64,000 nt of DNA from Nonomuraea candida (GCF_000725485.1 NZ_JOAG01000024.1:43856-107855), one strand, 5' to 3'; counted from the first letter of the stretch, positions 1 through 7,810 are shown. Translations and numbers: made by a program. The notes: generated from the sequence alone by a model not told the origin.

Positions 1-462
1 ACCGGCCGGGCGACCACCCTCACCCACGCCGGGTTCACCCGGGCCGGCCTGCTCGTCACCGCGGACAGCCGGGGACGCCTGACCGTCTGGAACCAGGACG
101 GCTCACCCAGGACGGTCATCACCGGCACACCCGGCACGCCCACGGCGCCGCTCGCCGTCTCGCCGGCGGAGGACCTGGCCGCCCTGGTGGGCGGCGACGG
201 CCGGGTCCGCCTCTACGACCTGGCGCTGGGCCAGTCCATCGGCGCGGTTCCGGACGACGACCGGGGGAACGTCCAGCGGGTGGCTTTCACCTCGGACGGC
301 GCCCGCCTGATCACCTTCGACCAGTTCGGCGCGCGGCACGAGTATCCCGTGGCGCCGTCTGCCGTGGCCGGCGCCCTGTGCGACCGGTTCGGCCGGACGC
401 TCACCGAGCAGGAGTGGGCGGCGCACCTGCCGGACATCGCGTCGATGGAGGTGTGCCGGTGA
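1..462 (+). CDS. WD40-repeat protein, C-terminal part (5' end outside window)
   Basis: The reading frame is open from the first base and ends in TGA at 460-462, so this is the last 153 codons of a longer gene. Two beta-propeller blades are visible, with the motifs VTADSRGRLTVW and VGGDGRVRLYDL followed by FTSDGARLITF. The ending ALCDRFGRTLTEQEWAAHLPD is the usual tail of large actinomycete WD40 proteins, often fused to a kinase, NACHT or HTH module. What the missing N-terminus carries cannot be told. The 3' end overlaps the convergent LysR gene by about 60 bp. Confidence 0.75.
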   Translation, partial: TGRATTLTHAGFTRAGLLVTADSRGRLTVWNQDGSPRTVITGTPGTPTAPLAVSPAEDLAALVGGDGRVRLYDLALGQSIGAVPDDDRGNVQRVAFTSDGARLITFDQFGARHEYPVAPSAVAGALCDRFGRTLTEQEWAAHLPDIASMEVCR

Positions 463-1387
463 CGGGCGCGTCGCGGCACGGCGGGAACATCCGGCCTCCG
501 GGGGTGAGGGTGGTGGCCCATTCGGCGAAGGCGGTGGCCGTGGGGAGCGGGTCGGCGGGCAGGGCGAGCAGGATGGTGCGCTCGGCGGCCGGGTCGAGCG
601 GGATCGCGTGCACGCCCGGGCGATGGGCGGGCAGCGACAGTTCAGGGACGATGCTCACCCCGAGCCCCTCGGCGACCATGGCGAGAATGCTGTTGGTGTC
701 GCGCACCCGGTAGTGGCACTTCAGGCTCGCCCCCGCCGCCCGCGCGAGTGCCGTGATCAGAGGCTCACAGCCGCCCGTGGACATGATGAACGGCTGCCGG
801 GCCAGCTCGGCCACCGGTACCGAGTCGCGGACGCCCAGTTCGTGACCACTGGGCAGGACGGCCAGCATGCGGTCGGTGGCGAGGGGGCGCGTCATCACCC
901 CTGCGGGGAGCGCGGCCGTGGTGGTCCGGGCGTCCGCCGCCCCGGCTGACACGGTCGCGACATCCGCCGCGCCCGTTTCGAGCCACTCCAGCACCTCGCC
1001 GTCCGAGCCCTCCATCACCGTGAGCCGCACCTGCGGATGCGCATCCTCGAACCGCCGCAGGATCGGCGGCAGCAGCCGGACGTTGGCGCTGGGGATGACG
1101 CCGACGCGCAGGCTGCCCCGCTCGTGCTCGCGGGCCGCGGCCACCTCCTGCTCCAGCGCTTCCACCTGGGTGAGGATGAGGCCGGCGCGGCGGCACACGG
1201 CACGCCCGGCCGCCGTCAGGCTCACCCCCTGGTTGCCCCGCACCAGCAGCGCGATCCCGAGCTCGCTCTCCAGGGCACGCAGCGCGTGGCTGACGGCGGA
1301 CTGTGTGGTGGCCAGTTCCTCGGCGGCCCGGGTCATGTTGCCGGTGCGTGCGACCGCCTGGAGGATCCTCAGCTGGGTGAACGTCAT
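401..1387 (-). CDS. LysR-family transcriptional regulator
   Basis: 328-residue LysR-type regulator. Residues 1-62 form the winged helix-turn-helix (MTFTQLRILQAVART, AVSHALRALESELG), followed by a periplasmic-binding-protein-like effector domain to about residue 300. The ATG overlaps the TGA of the upstream glutamine-amidotransferase-like gene (ATGA at 1384-1387), so the two are translated together. The last 30 residues are Pro/Arg-rich and run into the convergent WD40 gene. The target and ligand are unknown; the coupled upstream gene is the obvious candidate to share its function. Confidence 0.88.
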   Translation of the reverse strand: MTFTQLRILQAVARTGNMTRAAEELATTQSAVSHALRALESELGIALLVRGNQGVSLTAAGRAVCRRAGLILTQVEALEQEVAAAREHERGSLRVGVIPSANVRLLPPILRRFEDAHPQVRLTVMEGSDGEVLEWLETGAADVATVSAGAADARTTTAALPAGVMTRPLATDRMLAVLPSGHELGVRDSVPVAELARQPFIMSTGGCEPLITALARAAGASLKCHYRVRDTNSILAMVAEGLGVSIVPELSLPAHRPGVHAIPLDPAAERTILLALPADPLPTATAFAEWATTLTPGGRMFPPCRDAPVTGTPPSTRCPAGAPPTPAR

Positions 1388-2079
1388 AGCGCCGCGCGCA
1401 GCAGGCCGACGACCAGCGGGTGCGGCGCCTCGGGACGCGAGCGGGCCTGCGGCACGAAGAGCGTGGCCACGTAGTAGGGGTGGCCGGGAATCTCCAGCAC
1501 CCGGGCCTCGCCCTCACCGTCCACGCCCGTGACGGAGAAGCCGCCGTCGTGCAGGGTTTGCTGACGGGTGGGGTCGAGACCGAAGTTGCAGTAGTACTCC
1601 TCCTCGGCCTCGGTCCGTCCGTACAGCGCGGCCACCCGGGAACCCGGGGTCAGGGTGACGGGCATGGTCTTGCCGGCCAGCGAGCAGGCCAGTTCGGACA
1701 CGAAGAGGGTAGAGGCGTACGGGTCGTACTCCGCGTGCTGGGCGTCCTCGTGGCCGAGCACGTGGCGGGCGTACTCGATGACCATGTGCTGGCAGCCGCC
1801 GCACGTCCCCAGGGTGGGCACACCGTGCTCGCGGCCGTGCCGGAGCGCGGCGAGGGCGCCGCGCAGGCTGCGGTACGGACTGCCGGGCGCGCACCACAGC
1901 ACGTCGGCGGCCTTGACCTCGCCCAGGTCGGATTCCAGCGGCTCGGTGGCCGTCCAGCGGACGTCCACCCCGATGCCGAGGTGCGCGGCGGCGTGCCGCA
2001 GCGCGTCGTCGGTGGCCACGTGCGGAGGAAAGGCTGGGTCGCGGTCGCCAATGACCGCGACGCGCAGAGATCGGTCCAT
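1384..2079 (-). CDS. CTP synthase C-terminal-domain-like glutamine amidotransferase (class I fold)
   Basis: 231 residues from ATG 2079. The sequence matches stand-alone proteins related to the glutaminase half of CTP synthase: an N-terminal VAVIGDRD strand, WCAPGSPYRSL, and the elbow GTCGGCQHMVIEYARHVLG where a class I amidotransferase has its nucleophile Cys. The synthetase half is missing, so this is not PyrG. Some relatives are annotated as (seleno)proteins; here both elbow positions are ordinary Cys codons. A start at 2151 is possible, but its extra 24 residues look unlike the family. The 4-bp overlap with the LysR gene downstream indicates an operon. The substrate is unknown. Confidence 0.7.
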   Translation of the reverse strand: MDRSLRVAVIGDRDPAFPPHVATDDALRHAAAHLGIGVDVRWTATEPLESDLGEVKAADVLWCAPGSPYRSLRGALAALRHGREHGVPTLGTCGGCQHMVIEYARHVLGHEDAQHAEYDPYASTLFVSELACSLAGKTMPVTLTPGSRVAALYGRTEAEEEYYCNFGLDPTRQQTLHDGGFSVTGVDGEGEARVLEIPGHPYYVATLFVPQARSRPEAPHPLVVGLLRAAL

Positions 2080-2206
2080 GGCCTCACTATGGGACGTTCC
2101 GGCCTGAGCGCCCAATACCGGACCATGCGTGCGCCATGAGCGATCGCTCATGTCCGGGGCGGAAGCCGCGCAGCGTTACCGGCGTCAGCCGGTGCGGGCG
2201 GACATG

Positions 2207-2818
2207 TCAGGAGACAACCGCTTCGAGTTCGGTCGCCGCGCGCCCGCGCAGGTGGACGTGGGTGATCTCGGCGACCCGGCGGCCCAGGACCTCGGCGGTG
2301 CGCAGGTCACTGGCGCAGGGGGCGACGTCCGGGCCCTCGTCGTTGTTCGACTGGGACATGGCGCCGAGCCAGCTGCCGAGACGGTTGATGTCCTCGCTGC
2401 TGCCCTTGGAGGTGTTCCATCCGCCGTACTCCGCCAGGCCGACCCAGATCATGCCGTGCTGGGCGGCGAAGAGGGCGATGTCGACGAGGGTGTGGAGCTT
2501 GTCGCCCGCCATGTTGCCGCTGTTGGTGAAGCCGGCGGCGATCTTGTTCTTCCACTGCATGTCGTCGCCCCAGACCTGGGTCGTGGACTCGGCGAAGGCG
2601 CGGAACACCGCGCTGGCGCCGCCCATGTAGGTCGGCGTGCCGAAGATGATCGCGTCGGCGTCGGCCAGCGTCTGCCACAGCTCGTCGTTCAGCTCGGCGA
2701 GCGACACCAACCGCACGGTGGTGTCCGCCACTTCGCCCACGCCGGCGGCCACCGCTTCGGCCTGCTTCGCGGTGTGGCCGTAGCCGCTGTGATACGCCAC
2801 GACGATTCGAGCCTGCAT
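2207..2818 (-). CDS. Flavodoxin-fold NAD(P)H:quinone oxidoreductase (WrbA-like)
   Basis: 203 residues. The N-terminus IVVAYHSGYGHTAKQAEAVA is the FMN phosphate loop of the flavodoxin fold, and IIFGTPTYMGGASA is the second FMN-contact segment. This is the pattern of flavodoxin/NADPH-dependent FMN reductase and WrbA-like quinone reductases, which make two-electron reductions of quinones in the cytosol. ATG 2818 has a good ribosome site (GGGAG, 5-6 nt away); a longer frame exists but crosses the promoter region. It is divergent from a MarR gene, and paired AGCT-N8-AGCT repeats lie between them, so it is probably MarR-controlled and stress-inducible. Confidence 0.85.
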   Translation of the reverse strand: MQARIVVAYHSGYGHTAKQAEAVAAGVGEVADTTVRLVSLAELNDELWQTLADADAIIFGTPTYMGGASAVFRAFAESTTQVWGDDMQWKNKIAAGFTNSGNMAGDKLHTLVDIALFAAQHGMIWVGLAEYGGWNTSKGSSEDINRLGSWLGAMSQSNNDEGPDVAPCASDLRTAEVLGRRVAEITHVHLRGRAATELEAVVS

Positions 2819-2843
2819 GCTCACTCCCGAAAGAATAGTCACG

Positions 2844-2867
2844 AGAAAGCTATGTGGAAAGCTTTCT
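2844..2867. promoter_or_regulatory. Inverted repeat, candidate MarR operator 1
   Basis: Perfect inverted repeat AGAAAGCT-N8-AGCTTTCT, 26 bp upstream of the flavodoxin start. Its core AGCT-N8-AGCT recurs at 2957-2972, in front of the divergent MarR gene. The layout fits a dimeric winged-helix repressor; binding is inferred. Confidence 0.5.
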
Positions 2868-2955
2868 GCTGAGCAATGTAGCGGCTCTTCCCCTGCCGGA
2901 CAACAGCCCTGGTGAAGCACGCCCCCGCAGAACCTGGAGGCATCAGCTGCCGAGA

Positions 2956-2973
2956 TAGCTTTGCGGTGAGCTA
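2956..2973. promoter_or_regulatory. Inverted repeat, candidate MarR operator 2
   Basis: TAGCT-N8-AGCTA, with the same AGCT-N8-AGCT core and spacing as the repeat at 2844-2867, 109 bp away. It lies about 58 bp upstream of the MarR start and would suit autoregulation. Confidence 0.45.
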
Positions 2974-3031
2974 ACCTGGGGCAGGCATCGTTCTGCGGGC
3001 CACGAGAACAGGGGGAACGGAGAGGCCGGCC

Positions 3032-3544
3032 ATGACCGAACCGGACCACGTCGACGACATCATCACGGCCTGGCACGAGCAACTGCCGGAGATCGCGGGC
3101 CTTCCCCTGGAACTGGCCAAGCGCAGCGCGCTGCTCGCCGCCGCCTTCGACGAGGTGGCGGCGCGCGAGCTGGAGCGGCTCGGGCTCACCCAGGCCGAGT
3201 ACGGCATGCTCGCCGTGCTGCGGCGCGTGGGCGAGCCCTACCGGCTGAAGCCGACCGAGCTGACCCACGCGCTGCTGCTGTCGTCCGGCGGCACCAGCAA
3301 CGTCCTCAAGCGACTCTCCGGCGCGGGCCTCGTCATGCGCGAGGCCGCTCCCGACGACGGGCGCAGCTCATGGGTACGGCTCACACCCCGGGGGGTCGAG
3401 GTCGCCGAGTCCGCGGTGCGCGCGGTGACCGAGGCGCACGCCAGGATCGTCGCCAGGATTCCCGAGGCGGAGGCCCGGCTGCTGAACAACCTGCTGCGGA
3501 ACGCACTCGCCGCTGTGGAGGAGGGAGTGCTCGTCCGGCGCTGA
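3032..3544 (+). CDS. MarR-family transcriptional regulator
   Basis: 170 residues with the MarR winged helix: AEYGMLAVLRRVG (helix 2), LTHALLLSSGGTSNVLKRLSGAGLV (recognition helix) and the wing REAAPDDGRSSWVRLTPRG with the conserved D-x-R. The ATG follows GGAGAGG. It is divergent from the flavodoxin-like oxidoreductase; this pairing is common for MarR repressors that sense quinones or oxidants, but I see no conserved redox Cys here, so a ligand-sensing mode is more likely. Confidence 0.9.
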   Translation: MTEPDHVDDIITAWHEQLPEIAGLPLELAKRSALLAAAFDEVAARELERLGLTQAEYGMLAVLRRVGEPYRLKPTELTHALLLSSGGTSNVLKRLSGAGLVMREAAPDDGRSSWVRLTPRGVEVAESAVRAVTEAHARIVARIPEAEARLLNNLLRNALAAVEEGVLVRR

Positions 3545-3547
3545 CGC

Positions 3548-4591
3548 CTACGGCCGGCCGGGCCGCCGATCTGTCCCCACCTCGGCCCTGTGCCTGCCGG
3601 AGACTACATCCCTGCAGCTCAGGCCGCATGTGAGTTCAGCCAGGGCTTGAGGGCTCGGTGTCGGTCGTGGAACCGGGCGGGCCGGCGCGCCGGCCGGTGG
3701 GGCGGGCGAAGGGCCGGCCGGCGGGGTGGTGGCGGCGGCTTCGCGCAGGGCTGCGAGCAGGGCCTCGGTGGCCGGCGGGTAGGGCGGCTCGCCGTGCACC
3801 GCCGCGTACACGTGCCTGCTCGACCCCGAGATCAGCGCCACCTCCACCTCCGGATGGCGGTGCGCGGCCAGCGCCAGCCCCGGCAGCACGGTCAGCCCCA
3901 GCCCGGCCGCGACCAGCGCCTGCACGGCCACGATGTCGTCACTCGTGAACGCGATCCGCGGCGCGAACCCCGCCTTGTCGCACAGGTCGAGCAGGTGGCC
4001 GCGGCACCGGTCGCAGCCGGTGATCCAGGCGGACTCGGCGTGGTCGGCCAGCTCGCCCGGCGGGCCGCTCGACACCAGGTAGCTGGGGTCGTCGAGGAGG
4101 TGGACCATGCGGATGCCGCCGTCCTCGGGCGCGGTGTCGTCGTAGCGGAACATCACGGCCACGTCCACCCGCCCGCTGCGCAGCAGCCGCAGCGCCTCGG
4201 GCGGCTCGGTCTCGGTGAGCTGCAGGCGCAGCCCGGGATGCGCGGCGGCCAGCAGTCCGGCGGCCTTTGGGACGAACGTGCCCAGCGCGGAGGGGAAGGC
4301 GGCCAGCCGCACCCGCCCGGTGCGCAGCCCGACGTGCGCGGCCAGCTCCTCGGCCGTGGCGTCGAGCCGGCCGATGATGTCCGCCGCCCGCTCGGCCAGC
4401 AGCCGGCCCGCCTCGGTGAGCCTGATGCCGCGCCCGGCGCGCTGGATGAGCTTGGCCCCGGTCTCCGCCTCCAGCCGGGCCAGGTGGTGGCTGACGGAGG
4501 GCTGCGAGTAGTGCAGCTCCTTGGCCGCCGCGGTGAGCGAGCCCTTGCGGGCGACCGCGACGAGGACGCGCAGGCGTACGACGTCGAGCAT
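3548..4591 (-). CDS. LysR-family transcriptional regulator
   Basis: 347 residues. The N-terminal HTH (LRVLVAVARKGSLTAAAKEL, SQPSVSHHLARLEAETG) is followed by the effector-binding domain to about residue 290 and an Ala/Pro/Arg-rich tail of about 50 residues longer than usual. It is divergent from the cysteine-dioxygenase-like gene, the classic LysR arrangement. The intergenic region holds an 11-bp direct repeat spaced 31 bp and a CAGAAG-A-CTTCTG palindrome. It probably regulates that neighbour and itself (inference). Confidence 0.88.
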   Translation of the reverse strand: MLDVVRLRVLVAVARKGSLTAAAKELHYSQPSVSHHLARLEAETGAKLIQRAGRGIRLTEAGRLLAERAADIIGRLDATAEELAAHVGLRTGRVRLAAFPSALGTFVPKAAGLLAAAHPGLRLQLTETEPPEALRLLRSGRVDVAVMFRYDDTAPEDGGIRMVHLLDDPSYLVSSGPPGELADHAESAWITGCDRCRGHLLDLCDKAGFAPRIAFTSDDIVAVQALVAAGLGLTVLPGLALAAHRHPEVEVALISGSSRHVYAAVHGEPPYPPATEALLAALREAAATTPPAGPSPAPPAGAPARPVPRPTPSPQALAELTCGLSCRDVVSGRHRAEVGTDRRPGRP

Positions 4592-4604
4592 TCATCAATC
4601 GTAT

Positions 4605-4646
4605 CTATCGATCGGCCAGAAGACTTCTGTTGGACCTATCGGTCGA
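4605..4646. promoter_or_regulatory. LysR intergenic control region with direct repeats and palindrome
   Basis: CTATCGATCGG (4605) and CTATCGGTCGA (4636) form an imperfect direct repeat exactly 31 bp apart, about three helical turns. Between them is the perfect palindrome CAGAAG-A-CTTCTG (4617-4629). This sits between the divergent LysR and dioxygenase starts. Confidence 0.4.
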
Positions 4647-4701
4647 AATGCCGGACCGTAGAAGGGGAAGGCAGATTACTGATTTTCCCTAGGGGAATCC
4701 C

Positions 4702-5232
4702 ATGAATACCGCCGCCACGACCGTCGCCAGGCCCGGACTCGACGTCCTCGTCTCGGGGGTGTCGCGCATCGTCGCCCGCCGCCTCGACGCCCGCACGACC
4801 GCCCACGCCGTAGCCGGCCTGCTGCGCGACAACCTGCCGGGGCTCGACCTCCTCACGCCGGCGGAGCGCGCGGGCTCGCCCGACCGGTACGCCTCCCACG
4901 TGCTGCACGCCGAGGGCGGCTTCTCGATCGTCGGTGTGGTGTGGCGGCCCGGCCAGGACACCGCCATCCACGACCACGTCTCGTGGTGCACGTTCGGCAT
5001 CCTCAGCGGCATCGAGTACGAGACGCTCTACCGCGACATGGGCGACCACCTGGTGGAGATCGGCCGGGCCGAGAACCGGCCGGGCGAGGTCAGCGGGTTC
5101 GCGCCGCCCGGCGACATCCACATGGTGCGCAACACCAGCGCGGAGACCGGGGTGTCGGTGCACGTCTACGGGGCCGACGTGAGCAGACTCGGCAGCAGCG
5201 TCCGCCGCGTCTACGACCTGCCCATCAGGTAG
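4702..5232 (+). CDS. Cysteine dioxygenase-like cupin (thiol dioxygenase family)
   Basis: 176-residue single-domain cupin of the cysteine dioxygenase type I/3-mercaptopropionate dioxygenase group. The probable iron ligands are visible: H90 and H92 in AIHDHVSWC, and H140 in GDIHMVRN. Family members oxidise a small thiol to its sulfinic acid using O2 and non-haem Fe(II) in the cytosol; which thiol is unknown. The divergent LysR gene is probably its regulator. The last codons and stop (YDLPIR) are repeated in a decayed 32-bp copy immediately downstream. Confidence 0.8.
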   Translation: MNTAATTVARPGLDVLVSGVSRIVARRLDARTTAHAVAGLLRDNLPGLDLLTPAERAGSPDRYASHVLHAEGGFSIVGVVWRPGQDTAIHDHVSWCTFGILSGIEYETLYRDMGDHLVEIGRAENRPGEVSGFAPPGDIHMVRNTSAETGVSVHVYGADVSRLGSSVRRVYDLPIR

Positions 5233-5274
5233 CACTCGGGGCCTACGACCTGCTCGTCAGGTAGCACTCCGGCC
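5211..5274 (+). repeat. 32-bp tandem duplication across a stop codon
   Basis: CTACGACCTG...CAGGTAGCACTC occurs at 5211 and again at 5243. Copy 1 is the end and stop of the dioxygenase gene. Copy 2 would read YDLLVR-stop but lies after the first stop, so it is not translated in frame. Confidence 0.85.
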
Positions 5275-5359
5275 GGCTGGCCGCACGCCACCACGCGGCC
5301 AGGTGAGCTGACCGCAAGGTGCGAAAGGAAAATTTGCTCAAATTATCTACGTCGAGCGG

Positions 5360-5515
5360 GTGAGAGCCCGCGAGCTGAGAGCCGAAGCCGAGCTCCACCG
5401 TCGTGCCCGGCCCCGGGGCTCGCTCCTGCGCGCCTGGGAGACCCGCCTCGGCTGGGCCCTGGTGGAGACCGGCCTGCGGCTCGTCATGCGCCGCCGCGTC
5501 GCGAGCCACTCGTGA
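5360..5515 (+). CDS. Small basic protein, 51 aa, unknown function
   Basis: A GTG-started frame reads VRARELRAEAELHRR, an Arg-rich segment, then GSLLRAWETRLGWALVETGLRLVMRRR to a TGA. It has strong GC third-position bias, an Arg-rich N-terminus and an amphipathic LGWALVETGLRLVM helix, as in many short actinomycete membrane-associated proteins. GAG lies just upstream as a weak ribosome site. I know no function. It sits alone between the dioxygenase and the anti-sigma-like gene, before a three-copy tandem repeat. Confidence 0.5.
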   Translation: MRARELRAEAELHRRARPRGSLLRAWETRLGWALVETGLRLVMRRRVASHS

Positions 5516-5519
5516 CCGC

Positions 5520-5596
5520 CTGATCAGGGCAGCTCGCCGGCTCCCTGATCAGGGCAGCTCACCAGGCTCCCTGATCAGGGCAGCTCGCCCGGCTCG
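5520..5596. repeat. 25/26-bp tandem repeat, three copies, covering the stop of the CU044_5270-family gene
   Basis: Units start at 5520, 5545 and 5571 (core CTGATCAGGGCAGCTC). On the minus strand each unit encodes the terminal residues EPGELP (or a near match) and a TGA; only the copy at 5571 is the functional end of the gene. Confidence 0.9.
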
Positions 5597-6585
5597 TCCA
5601 CGATGCCGGCGCCGAGGACCGACATCCCCACGGTCTCGCCGTCCCGCACCACCGTCATCCCCATGTACCGGTAGTCGGCGGAGTCGAGGACGTAGGAGGC
5701 CTTGACCCCGTCGCCGGCGTCGAACACCACGCCGACGCCCCGGCGGCCGTCCGCGTCCGTGGCGTCGGGCTCGATGGTCACGTGCGGGATCCGCGCCAGC
5801 GCGCGGTACATCGCCGCGGCCGTCTCCGGCGGGATCATCGGCCCGTACTTCATGTACCAGCCGATGGCCCCGAACGCCTTGACGTCATCCTCGATCCCCG
5901 GCGCGCAGCGAGGCCGGCAGATCGACAGCGGGGCCAGCTCCCTCCGGAGCCCCCGGAAGTGCGCCAGCAACGCGTCCGGGTCGGAGGGCAGCGCCTCGAT
6001 CTCGCGCTGCGTGCGCCCGACGTGCGTCGGCCCCTTCTCCGCCGCGGTCACCTTGAGCTCGCCGCCCTCCTGCCTGAGCGCCTCCCGCCGCCCGTCCAGG
6101 CGGCTCCAGGTCTCGAACGCCGGCAGGTCGGCGCCCATGTGCTGCGACTCCTTGAGGTAGAACCACCGGTCCGGCCGCAGCTCCACGGCCGCGCTCCGGT
6201 CCGCGACGAGCGCCGCCCGCTCCAGCACCGCCACGGGGTCGCCCGTCTGCCGCCCCGGTCCCGCCACGGTCGCGCCGGGCCGCTCGGACACGGACTCCTG
6301 GGTCCGTACGCCGTCGTCCTGCGGGCGCAGCACCGCCACGGCCGCGACGGCCAGCACGCACGCCCCCGCCACCGTCATCCCCCACCGCAGCCGGTACGCC
6401 GGCCGGCGCGCCTTCCCGGCCGTGAGCCGGTACGCGAGCTGGCGCGCCCTCCCGGTCGCCCCCTCGGCCCTCATCCCGGCCGTCCCCTCGGCCCTCATCC
6501 CGGCCAGCCTGCGCTCCGCCCCCGACAGGTCGAGCCGCTCGGGGACCTCGCTCCGCATCTCCCGGAGGAGTTCGATCTCGTTCAT
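5575..6585 (-). CDS. CU044_5270-family membrane protein, probable partner of the adjacent sigma factor
   Basis: 336 residues: a short cytosolic N-terminus (MNEIELLREMRSEVPERLD), a linker with repeats (GMRAEGTAGMRAEGATG), one transmembrane helix (about residues 70-88) and a long extracytoplasmic domain containing WFYLKESQHM and a Cys pair (SICRPRCAPG). Actinomycete proteins of this family usually lie directly downstream of an ECF sigma gene, as here (6-bp gap). A regulatory or sensing role for the sigma factor is inferred; no zinc anti-sigma HxxxCxxC motif is present. The gene end is triplicated. Confidence 0.8.
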   Translation of the reverse strand: MNEIELLREMRSEVPERLDLSGAERRLAGMRAEGTAGMRAEGATGRARQLAYRLTAGKARRPAYRLRWGMTVAGACVLAVAAVAVLRPQDDGVRTQESVSERPGATVAGPGRQTGDPVAVLERAALVADRSAAVELRPDRWFYLKESQHMGADLPAFETWSRLDGRREALRQEGGELKVTAAEKGPTHVGRTQREIEALPSDPDALLAHFRGLRRELAPLSICRPRCAPGIEDDVKAFGAIGWYMKYGPMIPPETAAAMYRALARIPHVTIEPDATDADGRRGVGVVFDAGDGVKASYVLDSADYRYMGMTVVRDGETVGMSVLGAGIVDEPGELP

Positions 6586-6591
6586 CCCTGC

Positions 6592-7281
6592 TCATCCCTC
6601 GTCCACGACGGTCGGATCGATTCCGGCGAGCCCGCGGCGCAACGCGCTCCTGGCCCGGTTGACGCGCGAGCGCACCGTCCCGACCGGCACGCCCAGCGCC
6701 GCCGCGGCCTCCTCGTACGTCAGCTCGGCCCACGTCACCAGCAGCAGCGTGTCCCGGTGCTTCCCCGGCAGCCCCGCCAGGGCCTTGGCCAGCCGCTTGC
6801 GCGCCCCGTCCGCGGCCACCCGCCGCTCGACCTCGTCGGTGAACGGCTCGGTGACGGGGTCGGCCCCGGTGCGGCTCAGCGCCTTGTAGAGGCCGATCTC
6901 GCGGCGGCGGTGCCGGCCGATGAGGTTGGTGGCGATGCCGTACAACCAGGCGCGCTCGCCGCCGCGCCGCTCGTCATAGGAGTCCAGGTGCTGCAGCGCC
7001 ACGGCGAACGTCTCGGCGACGATGTCGTCGGCGGGCTCCAGCCCCAGGCGCCGTACGACGTAGCGCTTCAGCTCGGGGGCGTGGGCGCGGAACAGGACGG
7101 CGAGCCGCTCGGACCCGCCCAGGGAGGGCCCGCTCGGGGAGGGCCCGCCCGGGGAGTGGCCGCCAGGGGAGGGCCCGCCCGTGGGTGGCCTGTTCTTGGG
7201 CGGTGCGTCCCCCAGCGGATCGGCGCCCGCCCGCGCGGCCCCCGGCCGGGGCGAGAGGTCCGCCCGGCTCTCGTGTCGCAT
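6592..7281 (-). CDS. ECF-subfamily RNA polymerase sigma factor
   Basis: 229 residues. After a Pro/Gly-rich N-terminal extension of about 55 residues with PSPGG-type repeats come sigma region 2 (LFRAHAPELKRYVVRRLG, DDIVAETFAVALQHLDSY, RAWLYGIATNLIGRHRRRE) and region 4 (LLVTWAELTYEEAAAALGVPVGTVRSRVNRARSALR). Region 3 is absent, typical of ECF factors. It is transcribed ahead of the CU044_5270 partner. The extension is low-complexity and may reflect slippage; a start nearer residue 50 would still leave a complete sigma factor. Confidence 0.9.
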   Translation of the reverse strand: MRHESRADLSPRPGAARAGADPLGDAPPKNRPPTGGPSPGGHSPGGPSPSGPSLGGSERLAVLFRAHAPELKRYVVRRLGLEPADDIVAETFAVALQHLDSYDERRGGERAWLYGIATNLIGRHRRREIGLYKALSRTGADPVTEPFTDEVERRVAADGARKRLAKALAGLPGKHRDTLLLVTWAELTYEEAAAALGVPVGTVRSRVNRARSALRRGLAGIDPTVVDEG

Positions 7282-7672
7282 GTCTTGCCTCTCGGGTGTC
7301 TCCGGTCATGACATGAGTGATTGCCGCGGGCGGCGGCGACGGTTCCATGATTTTCCCTGACTCGTCCCCGGTCCGGTACGGGCGGGGACGCGGGCGTGCG
7401 TCCCGGCCGATCACGCCCCGGCCGATCACGTCCCGGCGATCAGCCCCCGGCCGATCACGTTCCGGCCCCGAGGGCCTCCTTTTAGCCGTCAAAAACGCAT
7501 TTCCCGCTATTCGCCGCGCGGCCATTCGCGCGTGACTCCGATCGGAAGGCGCGAAACGCCGCCCGGTGGCCCCGGTTCTGGAATTCTTACCGCACGGCTG
7601 GTTAACCGCCCCGGCAGGCCGGTTAAATCCAGCGATGAACGGCCGGAAAAACGCGGAGAAGGGAGCCGTTCG
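7282..7672. other. 391-bp intergenic region with a 15-16-bp repeat array
   Basis: Divergent promoter region between the sigma gene and the small ORF at 7673. It contains four tandem copies of a CCCGGCCGATCACG-type unit (7401-7460; the third copy is one base shorter). The rest is less GC-rich than the genes, and I see no further coding sequence, RNA or clear -35/-10 pair. Confidence 0.6.
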
Positions 7673-7810
7673 TTGGGCAAGGACAAGGACGACAAGGACG
7701 GCAAGGAATACACGCCGAGACACGCGGGCGAGCGGAAGAAGGACGTGCCGCTGGAGCCGAAGCGGCCGACGGGCCCCGAATGGAACGGCAAGGGCGGAAA
7801 GCGTAGCTAG
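7673..7810 (+). CDS. Small charged protein, 45 aa, translationally coupled to a PIMT-like methyltransferase
   Basis: TTG start preceded by GGGAG at 7 nt. The product begins MGKDKDDKDGKEYTPRHAG and ends in GPEWNGKGGKRS; over half of its residues are charged or Gly, with no hydrophobic core, signal or Cys. Its TAG shares one base with the GTG of the next gene (TAGTG at 7808-7812), so the two are coupled. It could be an unfolded regulatory peptide, a methyl-acceptor peptide or a RiPP-like precursor, but there is no ATP-grasp or lanthipeptide enzyme nearby. Function unknown. Confidence 0.6.
   Translation: MGKDKDDKDGKEYTPRHAGERKKDVPLEPKRPTGPEWNGKGGKRS

Noticed and set aside
765..1517. Long minus-strand frame rich in Arg/Gly/Pro across the LysR gene
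   Set aside because: It is the shadow frame of the LysR and amidotransferase-like genes; such frames occur over nearly every gene here because of GC bias.
5782..7311. A 509-codon plus-strand frame opposite the sigma factor operon
   Set aside because: Low-complexity Pro/Arg/His composition and no domain; the minus strand carries clear sigma and CU044_5270 genes.
7401..7460. GATCACG-containing repeats as iterons of an origin
   Set aside because: No replication or partition gene nearby, no AT-rich unwinding region; treated as one more local duplication.
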